A DNA stretch of 43,197 bases from a bacterium (lineage in GTDB: Bacteria; Hydrothermota; UBA3073; JACQXS01; JAGMCI01): assembly GCA_030018315.1 (NCBI GenBank), contig JASEGA010000018.1, positions 1 through 43,197 of the forward strand, in the 5' to 3' direction. Shown here in pieces: positions 14,870 to 24,284 of the stretch (position 1 is its first letter; each line of letters starts with the position of its first letter). Below the pieces are notes generated by a model that saw only the letters and a list, made by a program, of their open reading frames with translations, did no database searches and was not told the DNA's origin. Position numbers and translations under genes: made by a program.

Positions 14870-17202
14870 AGATATTTAGCAGACTAACTAAAGAAATACT
14901 TGTCGCTGACGGCGCTATGGGCACTATGTTACAAGAGGCGGGTTTACCTGCTGGAGCACTACCTGAATTATGGAATTTGACGCACCCAGAGCGTGTTAAG
15001 TCTATTCATATGGCTTACATTAAAGCGGGTGCCAATATCATTACAACTAATACTTTTAATGCTAATCGGGCAAGGCTTAGTGAATTTGGACTTGCTAAAA
15101 ATATAAAACAGATAAATGAGAAAGCTGCACAAATTGCGTTGGATGTGGCTAAACCAGATACAATTGTTGCTGGCTCAATTGGACCGAGTGGTAAATTTTT
15201 GAAGCCATTTGGGGAGCTTGACTTTGATAAAGCGTATAAAATATTTTACGAGCAAGCAAAGTATCTATCACTTGCTGGTGTCGATGTTATAATAATTGAG
15301 ACAATGGTAGACATACTTGAACTTAAAGCAGCAATACTTGGGTCAATGGATGCTACAAATCTTACAGTAATTGCACAGCTCTCATTCAATGAAGGAATTA
15401 GAACAGTCACAGGAACAGACACGGCTACTGCTTGTGCAGTCATTGAGCCTATGGGGGTTAGGATTTTTGGCGCTAACTGTATGTGTGTTGAGGATGCAGA
15501 AAAAGTTATTAAAATAATGGGTGAATCTACCTCTTCATTCCTAATTATACAACCAAATGCTGGGACTACGCAAAGTAAAGTGGCTCCTACTGAATTAGCA
15601 GAATTTGCAGCAAGATTTGTAAGTTTAGGCGCAAATATTGTTGGCAGTTGCTGTAACTCTACACCTGAGCATACATTCTATATTGCAAAAACAGTGAAAA
15701 AGATGACCCCTGTTACAAGAGTTAAAAGGAAAAAGACTTGCATAGCAAGCCGTACCAATGTTGTTTATATTGGAGAGGGTGAGCCATTCTTCACAGTGGG
15801 GGAGCGGATAAATCCGTCAGGAAAGCCAAAACTTGAGAAAGAATTGCGAAAGAGGAAGCTTGGTAGGATTAAAGCAGAAGCCATTCGCCAAGTAGAATCA
15901 GGTGCTATTGCACTTGATGTAAACATAGGTAATACAAATCACAAATTTATTGCCAATGTGATTCAAGAGTTACAAAATGTTGTTAGTGTCCCATTATTTA
16001 TTGATTCGCAAGACCCAATAACTATAGAGAATGCACTCAAAGTTTATGCAGGTAAAGCGGGGGTAAATTCTGTTACAGGGTGTGCTGATTTATGCTCTAA
16101 AATTTTACCAATTGTCAAGCGATATGGGGCAGCTGTTGTTGGGCTTACTATTGATGAAAATGGGATACCTGAGACCCCGGTTGAGCGTCTTAAAGTTGCT
16201 AAAAAGATAATAAAGAGTGCTAAATCTTATGGAATTAGAAAAGAAGATGTTATTATTGATACACTTGTCCTTCCAATCGGTACTTATGAGAAAAGTAGCA
16301 CAGTTGCTATTGAGACGTTAAGAATGGTAAAAAAGAAACTGAAGGTGGCTACAATTCTTGGAATTAGTAATATCTCTTACGGCCTCCCTGGGAGAGAGTT
16401 TATTAACCAATCTTTCCTATCAGCTGCTATTCAAAATGGATTAGATGCCGCAATAATTGACCCATATGATACTCAGCTTATGGGCATCGTTAGTGCAGGC
16501 TCACTTCTTGCACAGAGAGATTTGCACGCAAAAAGATATATTGAAACGATTCAACGGTTAACGAATCAACAATTAACGATATTACCGACTAACCCACTTT
16601 ATAGAGAAATACTGTTAGGAAATAAAGAGTTAATACCCAAACTTATTGATGAAGTTATAAAATTAGGAACAAAACCAATTGAGATTATTAACGAGATTAT
16701 AATTCCTGCAATAAAAGAGGCAGGTGATAGATACTCAAGAAAAGAGCTGTTCCTACCTCAACTTATTGCTGTTAGTGAAGCTGCTAAAGTAGCTTTTTCT
16801 ATACTCACCCCGTTACTTCCAAAAAATAGTGATAAAAAGCGAGTCAAAATACTTCTTGCTACTGTTAAGGGTGATATGCATGACCTGGGCAAGAATTTAG
16901 TTGGTGCTTTGCTTGAGGCAAATGGATGGCATGTAGTTGACATTGGGAAAGATGTGGATAGGGATGAACTCATTAAGGCTTGTAAGATAGAGCGCCCAGA
17001 TGTAGTTGGGCTTTCTTGTCTTATGACTACTGCTATTCCAAGTCTTGAGTCTACTATAAAATATCTAATTGAAGAATACCCATTAGCAAAAATTATAGTC
17101 GGTGGTGCATGTGTAGATGCACGGATTGCAAAAAGACTCGGCGTCAGCTACGCTAAAGATGCAGTGCAGGCAGTGCAAAAAATAAAATCGCTACTATTCT
17201 AA
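14866..17202 (+). CDS. metH: Cobalamin-dependent methionine synthase lacking the reactivation domain
   Basis: 778 residues against about 1,200 for full MetH. Domains in order: homocysteine barrel with zinc cysteines (ADGAMGTML at about 13, GANCMC, GSCCNSTPEH near 270); pterin-binding barrel (VGERINPSG near 323, ALDVNIG, PLFIDSQDP, GVNSVTG); cobalamin cap and Rossmann domain with the base-off signature D-x-H-x-x-G as GDMHDLGKNLVGALL near 670. It stops right after the B12 domain (GGACVDARIAKRLGVSYAKDA), so the C-terminal SAM-binding reactivation domain is absent; another reductant/activator protein would be required, as in other bacteria with short MetH. It is coupled to the upstream Hcy methyltransferase/MTHFR gene, which gives two homocysteine-binding domains in one operon. 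Confidence 0.93.
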   Translation: MKIFSRLTKEILVADGAMGTMLQEAGLPAGALPELWNLTHPERVKSIHMAYIKAGANIITTNTFNANRARLSEFGLAKNIKQINEKAAQIALDVAKPDTIVAGSIGPSGKFLKPFGELDFDKAYKIFYEQAKYLSLAGVDVIIIETMVDILELKAAILGSMDATNLTVIAQLSFNEGIRTVTGTDTATACAVIEPMGVRIFGANCMCVEDAEKVIKIMGESTSSFLIIQPNAGTTQSKVAPTELAEFAARFVSLGANIVGSCCNSTPEHTFYIAKTVKKMTPVTRVKRKKTCIASRTNVVYIGEGEPFFTVGERINPSGKPKLEKELRKRKLGRIKAEAIRQVESGAIALDVNIGNTNHKFIANVIQELQNVVSVPLFIDSQDPITIENALKVYAGKAGVNSVTGCADLCSKILPIVKRYGAAVVGLTIDENGIPETPVERLKVAKKIIKSAKSYGIRKEDVIIDTLVLPIGTYEKSSTVAIETLRMVKKKLKVATILGISNISYGLPGREFINQSFLSAAIQNGLDAAIIDPYDTQLMGIVSAGSLLAQRDLHAKRYIETIQRLTNQQLTILPTNPLYREILLGNKELIPKLIDEVIKLGTKPIEIINEIIIPAIKEAGDRYSRKELFLPQLIAVSEAAKVAFSILTPLLPKNSDKKRVKILLATVKGDMHDLGKNLVGALLEANGWHVVDIGKDVDRDELIKACKIERPDVVGLSCLMTTAIPSLESTIKYLIEEYPLAKIIVGGACVDARIAKRLGVSYAKDAVQAVQKIKSLLF

Positions 17203-17239
17203 CCTATCTTACAGTTTAGCACTGTCAAAAGTTCATCAG

Positions 17240-17422
17240 GAGAGAATATCATTTTTAGCTGAAATTCTCTCAATATCTCTTATCTCTTTCAACCTCTATC
17301 CATTTTTCTTATTCCTTAAAAATCAGCACATACAAGGAGCAAACTCCCTAATCTCATGCACCCTCCAGTATTTAGATTTTAGGAGATGCCTCATAAATTT
17401 CAACTAAATTTAGCACACCTTC
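17240..17422. repeat. Direct repeat, copy 1 (downstream flank of the six-repeat cargo gene)
   Basis: 183 bases running from GAGAGAATATCATTTTTAG to TTTAGCACACCTTC that recur at 18884-19159 in the same orientation with few changes, apart from a roughly 90-base stretch missing here. The missing stretch is bounded by CCATTTTT/CCAATTTTT, so copy 1 looks like a deletion at that micro-repeat. The cargo gene lies exactly between the copies. The 37 bases from the metH stop to this repeat hold nothing I recognise. Confidence 0.9.
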
Positions 17423-17561
17423 GTTCCCTCTGTTACTTAACCACGCCATTTTTTCACTCATTCCCATCCCTTTTCCGTTCATTCCTCTCCACAAATCATT
17501 CATAATCTGCGTGTATCTGCGGGTCCAATGTTCTCCCTAACTACTAACTACTATCTACTAA
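17423..17561. other. Non-coding spacer with AT/CT-rich short tandem repeats
   Basis: No gene seen. It contains the motif pair ATCTGCGTGTATCTGCGGG (around 17505-17523) and a short tandem CTAACTACTAACTACTATCT (17538 onward) that runs into the stop of the cargo gene. Together with 17203-17422 this makes a gene-free stretch of about 360 bases. Confidence 0.5.
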
Positions 17562-18869
17562 CTACTTAATAATCGTAAGCTTCCTCGTCGCCGTGAACTT
17601 ACCTGCCTCCATTTTCACAAAGTAGATGCCATTGGGGAGTTCCTCAAGATTTACCGCAATCTCACGAGAGCCCGCACTGACTCCTATAGTCTTTACCAAC
17701 TTGCCTGAAAGGTCGTAAATCTTCAAACCGATTCTTTCTCTTTCGCTAATCTCTGACCACTGAATCCTAACCCTTGTAGTAAATGGATTTGGATAGATTG
17801 ACAATTGACAATCGCTAATTGGTAATTGAGAATCGGAAGTCTCATCAGCCCCCGACGGCCCATCTTTTAACCTTATAAGATAGACATCCCACCTGCCAGC
17901 ACCAAAAGACCATGTCAATCCTGCAATTATAAATCCACCATCCGCACACTCAAGAACTGAATAGCCCAAATCCCGGCTAGCTCCACCATAAGTTTTCGTC
18001 CACAGGGTATCTCCATTTGCTTTTGTCCTTATAAGATAGACATCCTCGCTAGAACTAGGAGTATAATATCCTGCCATTATAAATCCACTATCCGCACACT
18101 GATGAACTGACATGCCCACATCAAAGTTAGCTCCTCCATAAGTTTTAGTCCACAGGGTGTTGCCATTTGCATCTGTCCTTATAAGCCAGACATCAGCCGA
18201 GCCAGCACCAAAAGACCATGTACATCCTGCAATTATAAAGCCACCACCCGCACACTCAATAACTGAACAGCCCACATCATCGTCAGCCCCACCATAAGTT
18301 TTCGTCCACAGGGTATCTCCATTTGCATCTGTCCTTAGAAGCCAGACCTCCCTCCCGCCAGCACCAAAAGACCTTGTCTCTCCTGTAATTATAAATCCAC
18401 CACCCGCACACTTACCAACTGAATAGGCCGCATCATAGTTAGCTCCACCATAAGTTTTCGTCCACAGGGGGTTGCCATTTGCATCTGTCCTTACAAGATA
18501 GACATCAGCATCGCCAGCACCAAAAGACTTTGTCTCTCCTGCAATTATAAAGCCACCACCCGCACACTCATAAACTGACCAGCCCCAATCACAGTTAGTT
18601 CCACCATAAGTTTTCGTCCACAGGGTATCTCCATTTGCATCTGTCCTTATAAGATAGACATCATCCTCGCCAGCACCAAAAGACCATGTCCCTCCTGCAA
18701 TTATAAAGCCACCACCCGCACACTCCTGAACTGAATAGCCACAATCATCGCTACCTCCACCATAAGTTTTCGTCCATAGGGTATCAGGCTGTGCATGGAG
18801 GGGGGCAAAATTTTGAACCCCTACAACTGTCACAACCACACATCCACAAATTCCTAAAAATGAACGCAT
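17562..18869 (-). CDS. Secreted beta-propeller-like repeat protein with T9SS sorting domain
   Basis: 435 residues from the ATG at 18869. That start was chosen because it has GGAGG 4 nt upstream and gives a clean signal peptide ending LHA-Q (about residues 1-27); longer frame extensions read through the upstream direct repeat. Residues 29-337 are six copies of a 50-52-residue unit, each with WTKTYGG near the start, a GGFIIAG core and VYLIRTDANG at the end, as in beta-propeller or delta-60-type repeats. The last about 80 residues are a T9SS sorting domain (IYPNPF ... LKIYDLSGK ... NGIYFVKME). No catalytic residues are evident; it is a surface or secreted adhesin/scaffold candidate. The linker SDSQLPISDCQLSIY is coded by low-complexity ATTGACAATTG-like DNA. 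Confidence 0.88.
   Translation of the reverse strand: MRSFLGICGCVVVTVVGVQNFAPLHAQPDTLWTKTYGGGSDDCGYSVQECAGGGFIIAGGTWSFGAGEDDVYLIRTDANGDTLWTKTYGGTNCDWGWSVYECAGGGFIIAGETKSFGAGDADVYLVRTDANGNPLWTKTYGGANYDAAYSVGKCAGGGFIITGETRSFGAGGREVWLLRTDANGDTLWTKTYGGADDDVGCSVIECAGGGFIIAGCTWSFGAGSADVWLIRTDANGNTLWTKTYGGANFDVGMSVHQCADSGFIMAGYYTPSSSEDVYLIRTKANGDTLWTKTYGGASRDLGYSVLECADGGFIIAGLTWSFGAGRWDVYLIRLKDGPSGADETSDSQLPISDCQLSIYPNPFTTRVRIQWSEISERERIGLKIYDLSGKLVKTIGVSAGSREIAVNLEELPNGIYFVKMEAGKFTATRKLTIIK
17859..18785 (-). repeat. Six tandem coding repeats of about 156 bp
   Basis: Units of 52, 52, 52, 52, 50 and 51 codons. The DNA is nearly identical over blocks such as CCATAAGTTTTCGTCCACAG and CCATTTGCATCTGTCCTTA in every unit, which points to recent expansion or gene conversion rather than old divergence. 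Confidence 0.9.
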
Positions 18870-18883
18870 CCATCCTCCTTTCC

Positions 18884-19159
18884 GAGAGAATATCATTTTT
18901 AGTTGAAATTCTCTCAATATCTCCTATCTCTTTCAACCTCTATCCATTTTTATATTTTTATCACCCCTCTCCTCCAATCACTCCATTATTCTACAATCAC
19001 TAAAATCCCCTTATCAAGTTAGAAATTCCTGATACTCCAATTTTTCTTATTCCTTAAAAATCAGCACATACAAGAAGCAAACTCCCTAATCTCATGCACC
19101 TCCAGTATTTAGATTTTAGGAGATGCCTCATAAATTTCAACTAAATTTAGCACACCTTC
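18884..19159. repeat. Direct repeat, copy 2 (upstream flank/promoter side of the cargo gene)
   Basis: Matches 17240-17422 at both ends (18884-18952 and about 19040-19159) with about 90 extra bases between. It begins 6 bases upstream of the GGAGG of the cargo gene, so it must hold that gene's promoter and leader. Confidence 0.9.
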
Positions 19160-19181
19160 ACCTTAACAGTAACAGCAAAAT

Positions 19182-20303
19182 CTACAAGGTTTTATTCAAA
19201 AGTTTCATCTTAATAACTTTTTCCATAAGTTCAAGTGTCATTCGTGCTGCACTATCCCAGCTAAATCTCTTTGCCCACTCAATAGCGTTTTGGGATAATA
19301 TTCCTCTCAACTTGTTGTCCTGTAAAACTTTTATAATTGCCTTTGATAACTCCATAATATTTCCATGCTCAACAAGGAAACCTGTCTTACCATCAACCAC
19401 TGAGTCTCTAAGACCCGGGGAGTCACTAGCAATCACAGGTGTTCCACATGCATTTGCTTCAATATTTGTAATACCCCACCCTTCTTTTGGAGAAGTATTC
19501 ACGGCGATAGATGCACTTTGCAAAATTTCTATCTTCTTATCCTCTGTGACAAAACCAGTAAATTCAACTTGTCTTTCTAAGTTCAGTTTTTTAGATAACC
19601 TAACTAAATATGGCAAGTAATCACCACTACCCACAACAACAAGCTTAGTATCCGGAATTTGAGAAACTACATCCTTCATAGCATATAAGAGAGTATCAGG
19701 ACATTTATACTTCTTAACTCTTCCTAAGAACACAATTAATGGCTTCTTAGACTTCTTGCTGAAATTTGGAAAGAAGTTAGGTCCGATTGCGGGTGAAATT
19801 ACATGAATATTACCCTCAGGAATACCATTTTTTACAAGCTCATCTTTTGTACTCTCTGAAGGCACAGAAAAAAATTCTCTTTTATACACTTTAGGAACCA
19901 AAAATTCGCTGAGATACACATAAGAAGCAAAAATAGGATTTGTCTCTCGATATACAGTACGCCCAAAAAAGTGATATCCAATGGCTAATATTGGTATTTT
20001 TACATATAATGGGGTGAAAAATGGAATCTTATTAATATTATCGACAACGATATCATACTTATATTTTAAAAGTGTCCGGCAAACAAAGGGGACATAAAAA
20101 TTAAAGTTGTACCTTCTACCCAATCTTATTACTTTTATTCCATCTATCAACTCGCTTTTCGTCGCTCCATTAAAGGAATTGCAGAAAAGTGTCACCTCAT
20201 TTCCAAAATTTACAATCCTACCAAATATTTCGTGAATCTGGGTTTCTGCACCCCCGGATAGCGGATTTTTCCTATCCTGCCAGTTAATTGCAAGTATTTT
20301 CAT
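19182..20303 (-). CDS. Glycosyltransferase family 4 (GT-B fold)
   Basis: 373 residues. N-terminal Rossmann half begins ILAINWQDRKNPLSGGAETQIHEI, typical of GT4 enzymes acting on lipid- or protein-linked glycans. The C-terminal half has VFLGRVKKYKCPDTLL, FTGFVTEDKK, then PSKEGWG-like SPKEGWGITNIEANACGTPVIASDSPGLRDSV, the nucleotide-sugar binding E-x7-E region. It transfers a sugar from an activated donor; donor and acceptor are unknown. It stands alone between the T9SS cargo gene and glyS. The start at 20303 overlaps a hairpin and lies 16 nt after an out-of-frame ATG with a better Shine-Dalgarno. Confidence 0.9.
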   Translation of the reverse strand: MKILAINWQDRKNPLSGGAETQIHEIFGRIVNFGNEVTLFCNSFNGATKSELIDGIKVIRLGRRYNFNFYVPFVCRTLLKYKYDIVVDNINKIPFFTPLYVKIPILAIGYHFFGRTVYRETNPIFASYVYLSEFLVPKVYKREFFSVPSESTKDELVKNGIPEGNIHVISPAIGPNFFPNFSKKSKKPLIVFLGRVKKYKCPDTLLYAMKDVVSQIPDTKLVVVGSGDYLPYLVRLSKKLNLERQVEFTGFVTEDKKIEILQSASIAVNTSPKEGWGITNIEANACGTPVIASDSPGLRDSVVDGKTGFLVEHGNIMELSKAIIKVLQDNKLRGILSQNAIEWAKRFSWDSAARMTLELMEKVIKMKLLNKTL

Positions 20304-20345
20304 CCCGTCTCTCTTTCATCCCGCTCCTCTAGTAAGGGACGGGAT
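20284..20345 (-). promoter_or_regulatory. Hairpin and 11-codon upstream ORF at the glycosyltransferase start
   Basis: GACGGGAT (plus strand 20338-20345) can pair with ATCCCGTC (20302-20309), closing over the start codon. The direct repeat CGGGATGAAA occurs twice. The first copy's ATG (20319) has GAGGAG 4 nt upstream and opens a frame MKERRDENTCN-stop ending at 20284, overlapping the real start in another frame. This could limit translation, or be a chance product of the repeat. Confidence 0.4.
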
Positions 20346-20406
20346 TCACAAATAGTGTCTTTAATCCTTAATAAATAAACATAATACCACGAGTGAGGGG
20401 TAGGAT

Positions 20407-22485
20407 TCATTCTGCAATTTTTGAGAAGTCAGCTACTTTTTGGAAAAAATAGAAGTGAAGATACTGAAGAAGAGCAAGGCGATTCTCCCTAAGCTCAGGT
20501 TCCGGAGCCATCACTAAAATCTCATCAAAGAAATTATTTATTAAAGGAGCTAAATTAAGTAACCAATCTAAAGCACTCTTGTAATCTTTTTCTCCAATGT
20601 AATTTTCGAATTTGTCCTGCTGTGATATTAAAGTATTATAAAGCACTCTCTCGGCAGGCTCTTTTAATAATTCTGCTTTACATTTTGAATCTTGAACTTT
20701 GGACTTTGAACTTTTTAATATATTTCTTACTCTCTTAGCTAAAATAACCAGTGCACTAAAATTGCCTTTACTTTTCAATCCATCCAATGCTTCTGCTCTT
20801 GTTTTTAAATCAAGCACATCTTCATTTGGAACACCAAGCACTGCCTCTACAATATCGCCTCTAACCCCTCTATCTTCTAAGTATTTCTTGAATCTCTGTA
20901 TAAGAAACTTAAATATATCGTTCTCTATATTCGGATTAGATAGTTTATAAGTTGCCGTAGCTTTTGATATTAAACTTCGTAGTGGAATATGAAGTTTATT
21001 TCCTATGATACTATATATGAGGTCGTTGCCTCTCCTCCGTATTCCAAACGGGTCAAAAGAGCCTGTTGGAATCTTGCCAATTATAAAAGACCCAACTATA
21101 GTATCTATTCTATCTGCATTCCCTAAAGCTACTGCAGGAGGGTAAGTCGAAAATGGAACAGAATATTCTTGTATTGTTTTAACAATCTCTGAATCCAGTC
21201 CTTGTTCCTTTGCTAATATACTGCCGTATACGCCTTCAAGCTTTGTAAATTCCTTACCATCTTTTATCATATTAGTTACTAAATCAACTTTAGAAAGCTC
21301 AGCCGCCTTGTTCAATACATTCAAATCCACAGAGATACCCTCTGGAATAATATAGTTTTCTGCTATATATTTGGAGAGTGAAATTAATCTTTGTGTCTTT
21401 TCAAAAAGTGTACCAAGGCCTTCCATCCATACAACACCTGTAAGCTCTTCAATCCTTTTCTCAATTGGTATTTTCATATCTTCCCTATAATAAAATTCAG
21501 CATCTTCAAGTCTTGCCTTTAATACCATTTCGTGGCCTCTTCTTATCTCCTCAATAGCTCCCTTCTCTGTATTTGCAATTACTATAAAATGAGTGCTTAA
21601 AGTCCCATCTTCCTTACTAAATGTGAAGTATCTCTGGTGGCTATGTAGTGCAGCAATTATCACTTCCTTTGGTAGTTCAAGGTATTTTTCATCAAATTTG
21701 CATAAAATAGCTACCGGAGATTCAACAAGATTTAATACTTCTCTAAGAAGCTCTGGATTAAGTTTACGATAGCCTATATAACTCAATCCCAATTTATTTG
21801 CTTCCCTATCTGTTCCTTCTTTTATCCGCTCAAGCCTGTCGCTGGAATCTACAAACACACTATTTGACTTAAGGACTTGCTTGTATTCACTTGCAGTTTT
21901 GATACTGATTGGTGGATAAAATCGTAGCCCCTGCGTCTTCCTACCAGACTTTACACCAGCGAGTTCAAATTTAATTACATTTTTACCAAACAGAGTTACA
22001 ATCCATCTAATCGGTCTTGCAAATTTCATACCTGTAGCTTCCCAGCGCATAGATTTAGGAAATTCAATACTTTTTACAAGTTCTGGCAAAGCCAATGCAA
22101 GAATCTTGGATGTAAGTCCACCTTTTTCCACTTTTTTACAAAATATCACTTCTTTTTTACCCTTTTTCTTTAATTTAAGCTCACAAGTATCTACCCCATG
22201 TGCTTTTGCAAACCCAAGTGCAGCTTTGGTAAGTTTACCACTTTTATCAAATGCATTCTCCTTTGGAGGACCGGTGATTTCGATGACTTTATCTTTTTGT
22301 TTTTGGGCTACATCTTTTACAAGAATAGCAAGCCTCCTCGGAGTATAAAATCTATTAACTCTACCGTAGGCGATTCCTTTTGTTTTTAACAAATCACATA
22401 TAAGTTGACTAAGTCTTTTTGATGCAGGCTCAAGCCAGCTTGCGGGTATTTCTTCAGTCCCTATTTCAAGAAGAAAATCTTTCAT
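20407..22485 (-). CDS. glyS: Glycyl-tRNA synthetase beta subunit
   Basis: 692 residues from the ATG at 22485, chosen because it makes a 4-base ATGA overlap with glyQ and matches the family start [14 protein letters not shown]; an earlier ATG at 22503 would add six residues. Landmarks: [91 protein letters not shown] and [10 protein letters not shown], then a C-terminal DALR-like anticodon domain. It works as the alpha2beta2 enzyme with GlyQ. About 12 residues near 590-602 ([10 protein letters not shown]) come from an AAGTTCAAAG-type repeat. Confidence 0.96.
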   Translation of the reverse strand: MKDFLLEIGTEEIPASWLEPASKRLSQLICDLLKTKGIAYGRVNRFYTPRRLAILVKDVAQKQKDKVIEITGPPKENAFDKSGKLTKAALGFAKAHGVDTCELKLKKKGKKEVIFCKKVEKGGLTSKILALALPELVKSIEFPKSMRWEATGMKFARPIRWIVTLFGKNVIKFELAGVKSGRKTQGLRFYPPISIKTASEYKQVLKSNSVFVDSSDRLERIKEGTDREANKLGLSYIGYRKLNPELLREVLNLVESPVAILCKFDEKYLELPKEVIIAALHSHQRYFTFSKEDGTLSTHFIVIANTEKGAIEEIRRGHEMVLKARLEDAEFYYREDMKIPIEKRIEELTGVVWMEGLGTLFEKTQRLISLSKYIAENYIIPEGISVDLNVLNKAAELSKVDLVTNMIKDGKEFTKLEGVYGSILAKEQGLDSEIVKTIQEYSVPFSTYPPAVALGNADRIDTIVGSFIIGKIPTGSFDPFGIRRRGNDLIYSIIGNKLHIPLRSLISKATATYKLSNPNIENDIFKFLIQRFKKYLEDRGVRGDIVEAVLGVPNEDVLDLKTRAEALDGLKSKGNFSALVILAKRVRNILKSSKSKVQDSKCKAELLKEPAERVLYNTLISQQDKFENYIGEKDYKSALDWLLNLAPLINNFFDEILVMAPEPELRENRLALLQYLHFYFFQKVADFSKIAE
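20681..20716. repeat. AAGTTCAAAG-type short repeat inside glyS
   Basis: Minus strand: AAAAAGTTCAAAGTCCAAAG then TTCAAGATTCAAAATG, an internal reiteration of AAGTTCAA/AAGTCCAA. It sits in the variable linker of the anticodon domain, in frame. Similar wording (AAAAGTTCAAA) occurs at about 28567 and 32058. Confidence 0.6.
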
Positions 22486-23324
22486 GTTATTTTTTCTAAC
22501 CACAGCCTTGCTGCAAGGTTAGAGAGTTTTCTCACCCTCGCTATGTAACTTTTGCGTTCCTCAGGTGATATTGCCTTACGAGCGTCAAGTACATTTAAAA
22601 TATGCGAACATTTTACTATGTAGTCGTATGCTGGATATAAAAGCTTAAGCTCAATAAATCTTATAGCTTCTTGTTCAAACTTGTTAAATATGTCAAATTC
22701 AAGGTCCACAGATGCTTCATCAAAATTGAACCTTGATAACTCATATTCCTGCCTCTTGTACAAATCACCAAACTTTACCCCTCGCGCCCAGTCAACATCA
22801 AACATTGAATCCTTTTTCTGTATAATCATAGCAAGTCTACCAAGTCCATAAGTGAGTTCAACTGATATGGGATTAAGCTCAATGCCACCCATTTTTTGGA
22901 AATAAGTAAATTGAGTTATCTCCATACCATCAAGCCACACTTCCCAACCAACTCCACTTGCATCAAGAGCCTCTGACTCCCAGTCATCTTCAACAAATCG
23001 CACATCGTGCCTTTTAACCTCTATTCCAAGCGCACTAAGGCTTTTAAGATAAACCTCTTGTACATCATTTGGAGCCGGTTTCAATATTACCTGGTATTGG
23101 TGGAACTCCTGTAATCTATTAGGATTTTCTGCATACCTACCATCTTTTGGTCGCTTTGATAGTTCTACATAAGCTACACTCCACGGTTCGGCTCCTAAGA
23201 CCCTAAAAAAAGTAAGCGGATTAAATGTACCTGCCCCTACTTCTCCGGGATATGGTTGTCCAAGTAAACAGCCTTTATTTTTCCAGAATTTGTCAAGTTT
23301 TATTATAATATCTTGAAAATTCAT
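22482..23324 (-). CDS. glyQ: Glycyl-tRNA synthetase alpha subunit
   Basis: 280 residues, standard length. Class II catalytic core: [34 protein letters not shown] at the start, [22 protein letters not shown] (motif 2 area), [32 protein letters not shown] and [21 protein letters not shown] (motif 3 area). It activates glycine and pairs with GlyS, whose ATG overlaps its TGA. It follows the DUF89 gene by 13 bases in a run starting at the promoter 24192-24220. Confidence 0.97.
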   Translation of the reverse strand: MNFQDIIIKLDKFWKNKGCLLGQPYPGEVGAGTFNPLTFFRVLGAEPWSVAYVELSKRPKDGRYAENPNRLQEFHQYQVILKPAPNDVQEVYLKSLSALGIEVKRHDVRFVEDDWESEALDASGVGWEVWLDGMEITQFTYFQKMGGIELNPISVELTYGLGRLAMIIQKKDSMFDVDWARGVKFGDLYKRQEYELSRFNFDEASVDLEFDIFNKFEQEAIRFIELKLLYPAYDYIVKCSHILNVLDARKAISPEERKSYIARVRKLSNLAARLWLEKIT

Positions 23325-23337
23325 CTTGAGGTGACTC

Positions 23338-24183
23338 TTACTTTTTACCCTTTTTAAATATTATATCTCCAACATTTACACCAAGCTCTTCTGCAACTGC
23401 TGGGCATTTAGCTTTAAAAAGAAAGTAGATTGGGGCATTCGTTTCAGATAAAGTTTCATAATTACCTTGCCCTTTACTCAATACTAATTCACTCTTAGCA
23501 AATAACTCTCTAAACTCATGATTACAGTATTCAAGAATAATACCGGGTGCATCAGTGCCTGAATTTACAAGCTCTGCAACCTTATCTATACCAGCACTTA
23601 TAGCATCATCTATTGTTGCGTCATTAAGGACAGGTACACCCCTTACAGCGTATATAACAGGTTTATTAAGTTCTTCAATAAGTAACTTATCCAATACAGT
23701 CTCACCTGCATTATCTGCAAGCCATAAAATTTTGGTCACTTTTTGTAAATCTATTTTAAACTCATTGTAGTCAAAAATAACAAACTCCTTGTTAAAAGTG
23801 TGCTCTATGTCTTCCTCAATATTGAACCTCTCCCCTCTTCCAAAGTCTATTATATTACCACTAACTGCAACTTTTAGTGCTGTAAATAATGGGTCGCCTG
23901 AATTTTCCACTATTTTCTTTAGCTTTGGATAAAGTCTAAGTGTAACCTTCGTATGCTTTGCCTTTACACTTTTGTATGGGTCATGATTATTAGTTATTAG
24001 TTTGGGTATATTATGTACTATTCTGCCCACATGAGTAGGTGTAGGTAATTCCATAAGTGCTGGCATCTGTTTAGCAATTTCCTTTAACCCTTTTAGTTGC
24101 AAGTCATTATCTTGAGTTGCCATTTGGAGTGTAGTAAGCGCCTGCTGGAAAAAACAGGGTATGCACTCAGGATATATTTTCAT
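23338..24183 (-). CDS. DUF89/ARMT1-family metal-dependent damage-control phosphatase
   Basis: 281 residues. Signatures: [10 protein letters not shown] near residue 8 (CxxC type of the microbial subfamily), [19 protein letters not shown], the metal/phosphate motif [33 protein letters not shown] and KGQGNYETL, ending [14 protein letters not shown]. From family knowledge, DUF89 proteins hydrolyse phosphate from damaged or reactive sugar- or cofactor-phosphates with Mn, Co or Ni. The substrate here is unknown. First gene of the DUF89-glyQ-glyS run; leaderless start suggested by the promoter. Confidence 0.88.
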   Translation of the reverse strand: MKIYPECIPCFFQQALTTLQMATQDNDLQLKGLKEIAKQMPALMELPTPTHVGRIVHNIPKLITNNHDPYKSVKAKHTKVTLRLYPKLKKIVENSGDPLFTALKVAVSGNIIDFGRGERFNIEEDIEHTFNKEFVIFDYNEFKIDLQKVTKILWLADNAGETVLDKLLIEELNKPVIYAVRGVPVLNDATIDDAISAGIDKVAELVNSGTDAPGIILEYCNHEFRELFAKSELVLSKGQGNYETLSETNAPIYFLFKAKCPAVAEELGVNVGDIIFKKGKK

Positions 24184-24191
24184 AATAGTTT

Positions 24192-24220
24192 AATTTACTA
24201 TCCTAAAGCCAACTTGTCAA
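24192..24220 (-). promoter_or_regulatory. Promoter of DUF89-glyQ-glyS, leaderless arrangement
   Basis: Minus strand TTGACA (24220-24215), 17 nt, TAAATT (24197-24192), then 8 nt to ATG 24183. Divergent from the sirtuin promoter, whose -35 box is only 28 nt away. Confidence 0.55.
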
Positions 24221-24248
24221 GACAAAAGACACTATGTCATTAATAAAC

Positions 24249-24277
24249 TTGACAAATACTAATATGCATGTGATAAT
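24249..24277 (+). promoter_or_regulatory. Promoter of the sirtuin gene, leaderless arrangement
   Basis: TTGACA 24249-24254, 17 nt, GATAAT 24272-24277, then 7 nt to TTG 24285. Confidence 0.65.
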
Positions 24278-24284
24278 ATGATAT

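Noticed and set aside
19123-19620. 165-residue plus-strand open frame opposite the glycosyltransferase gene
   Set aside because: It is the antisense of a clear GT4 coding sequence, is serine/leucine-rich without motifs, and starts within the direct repeat.
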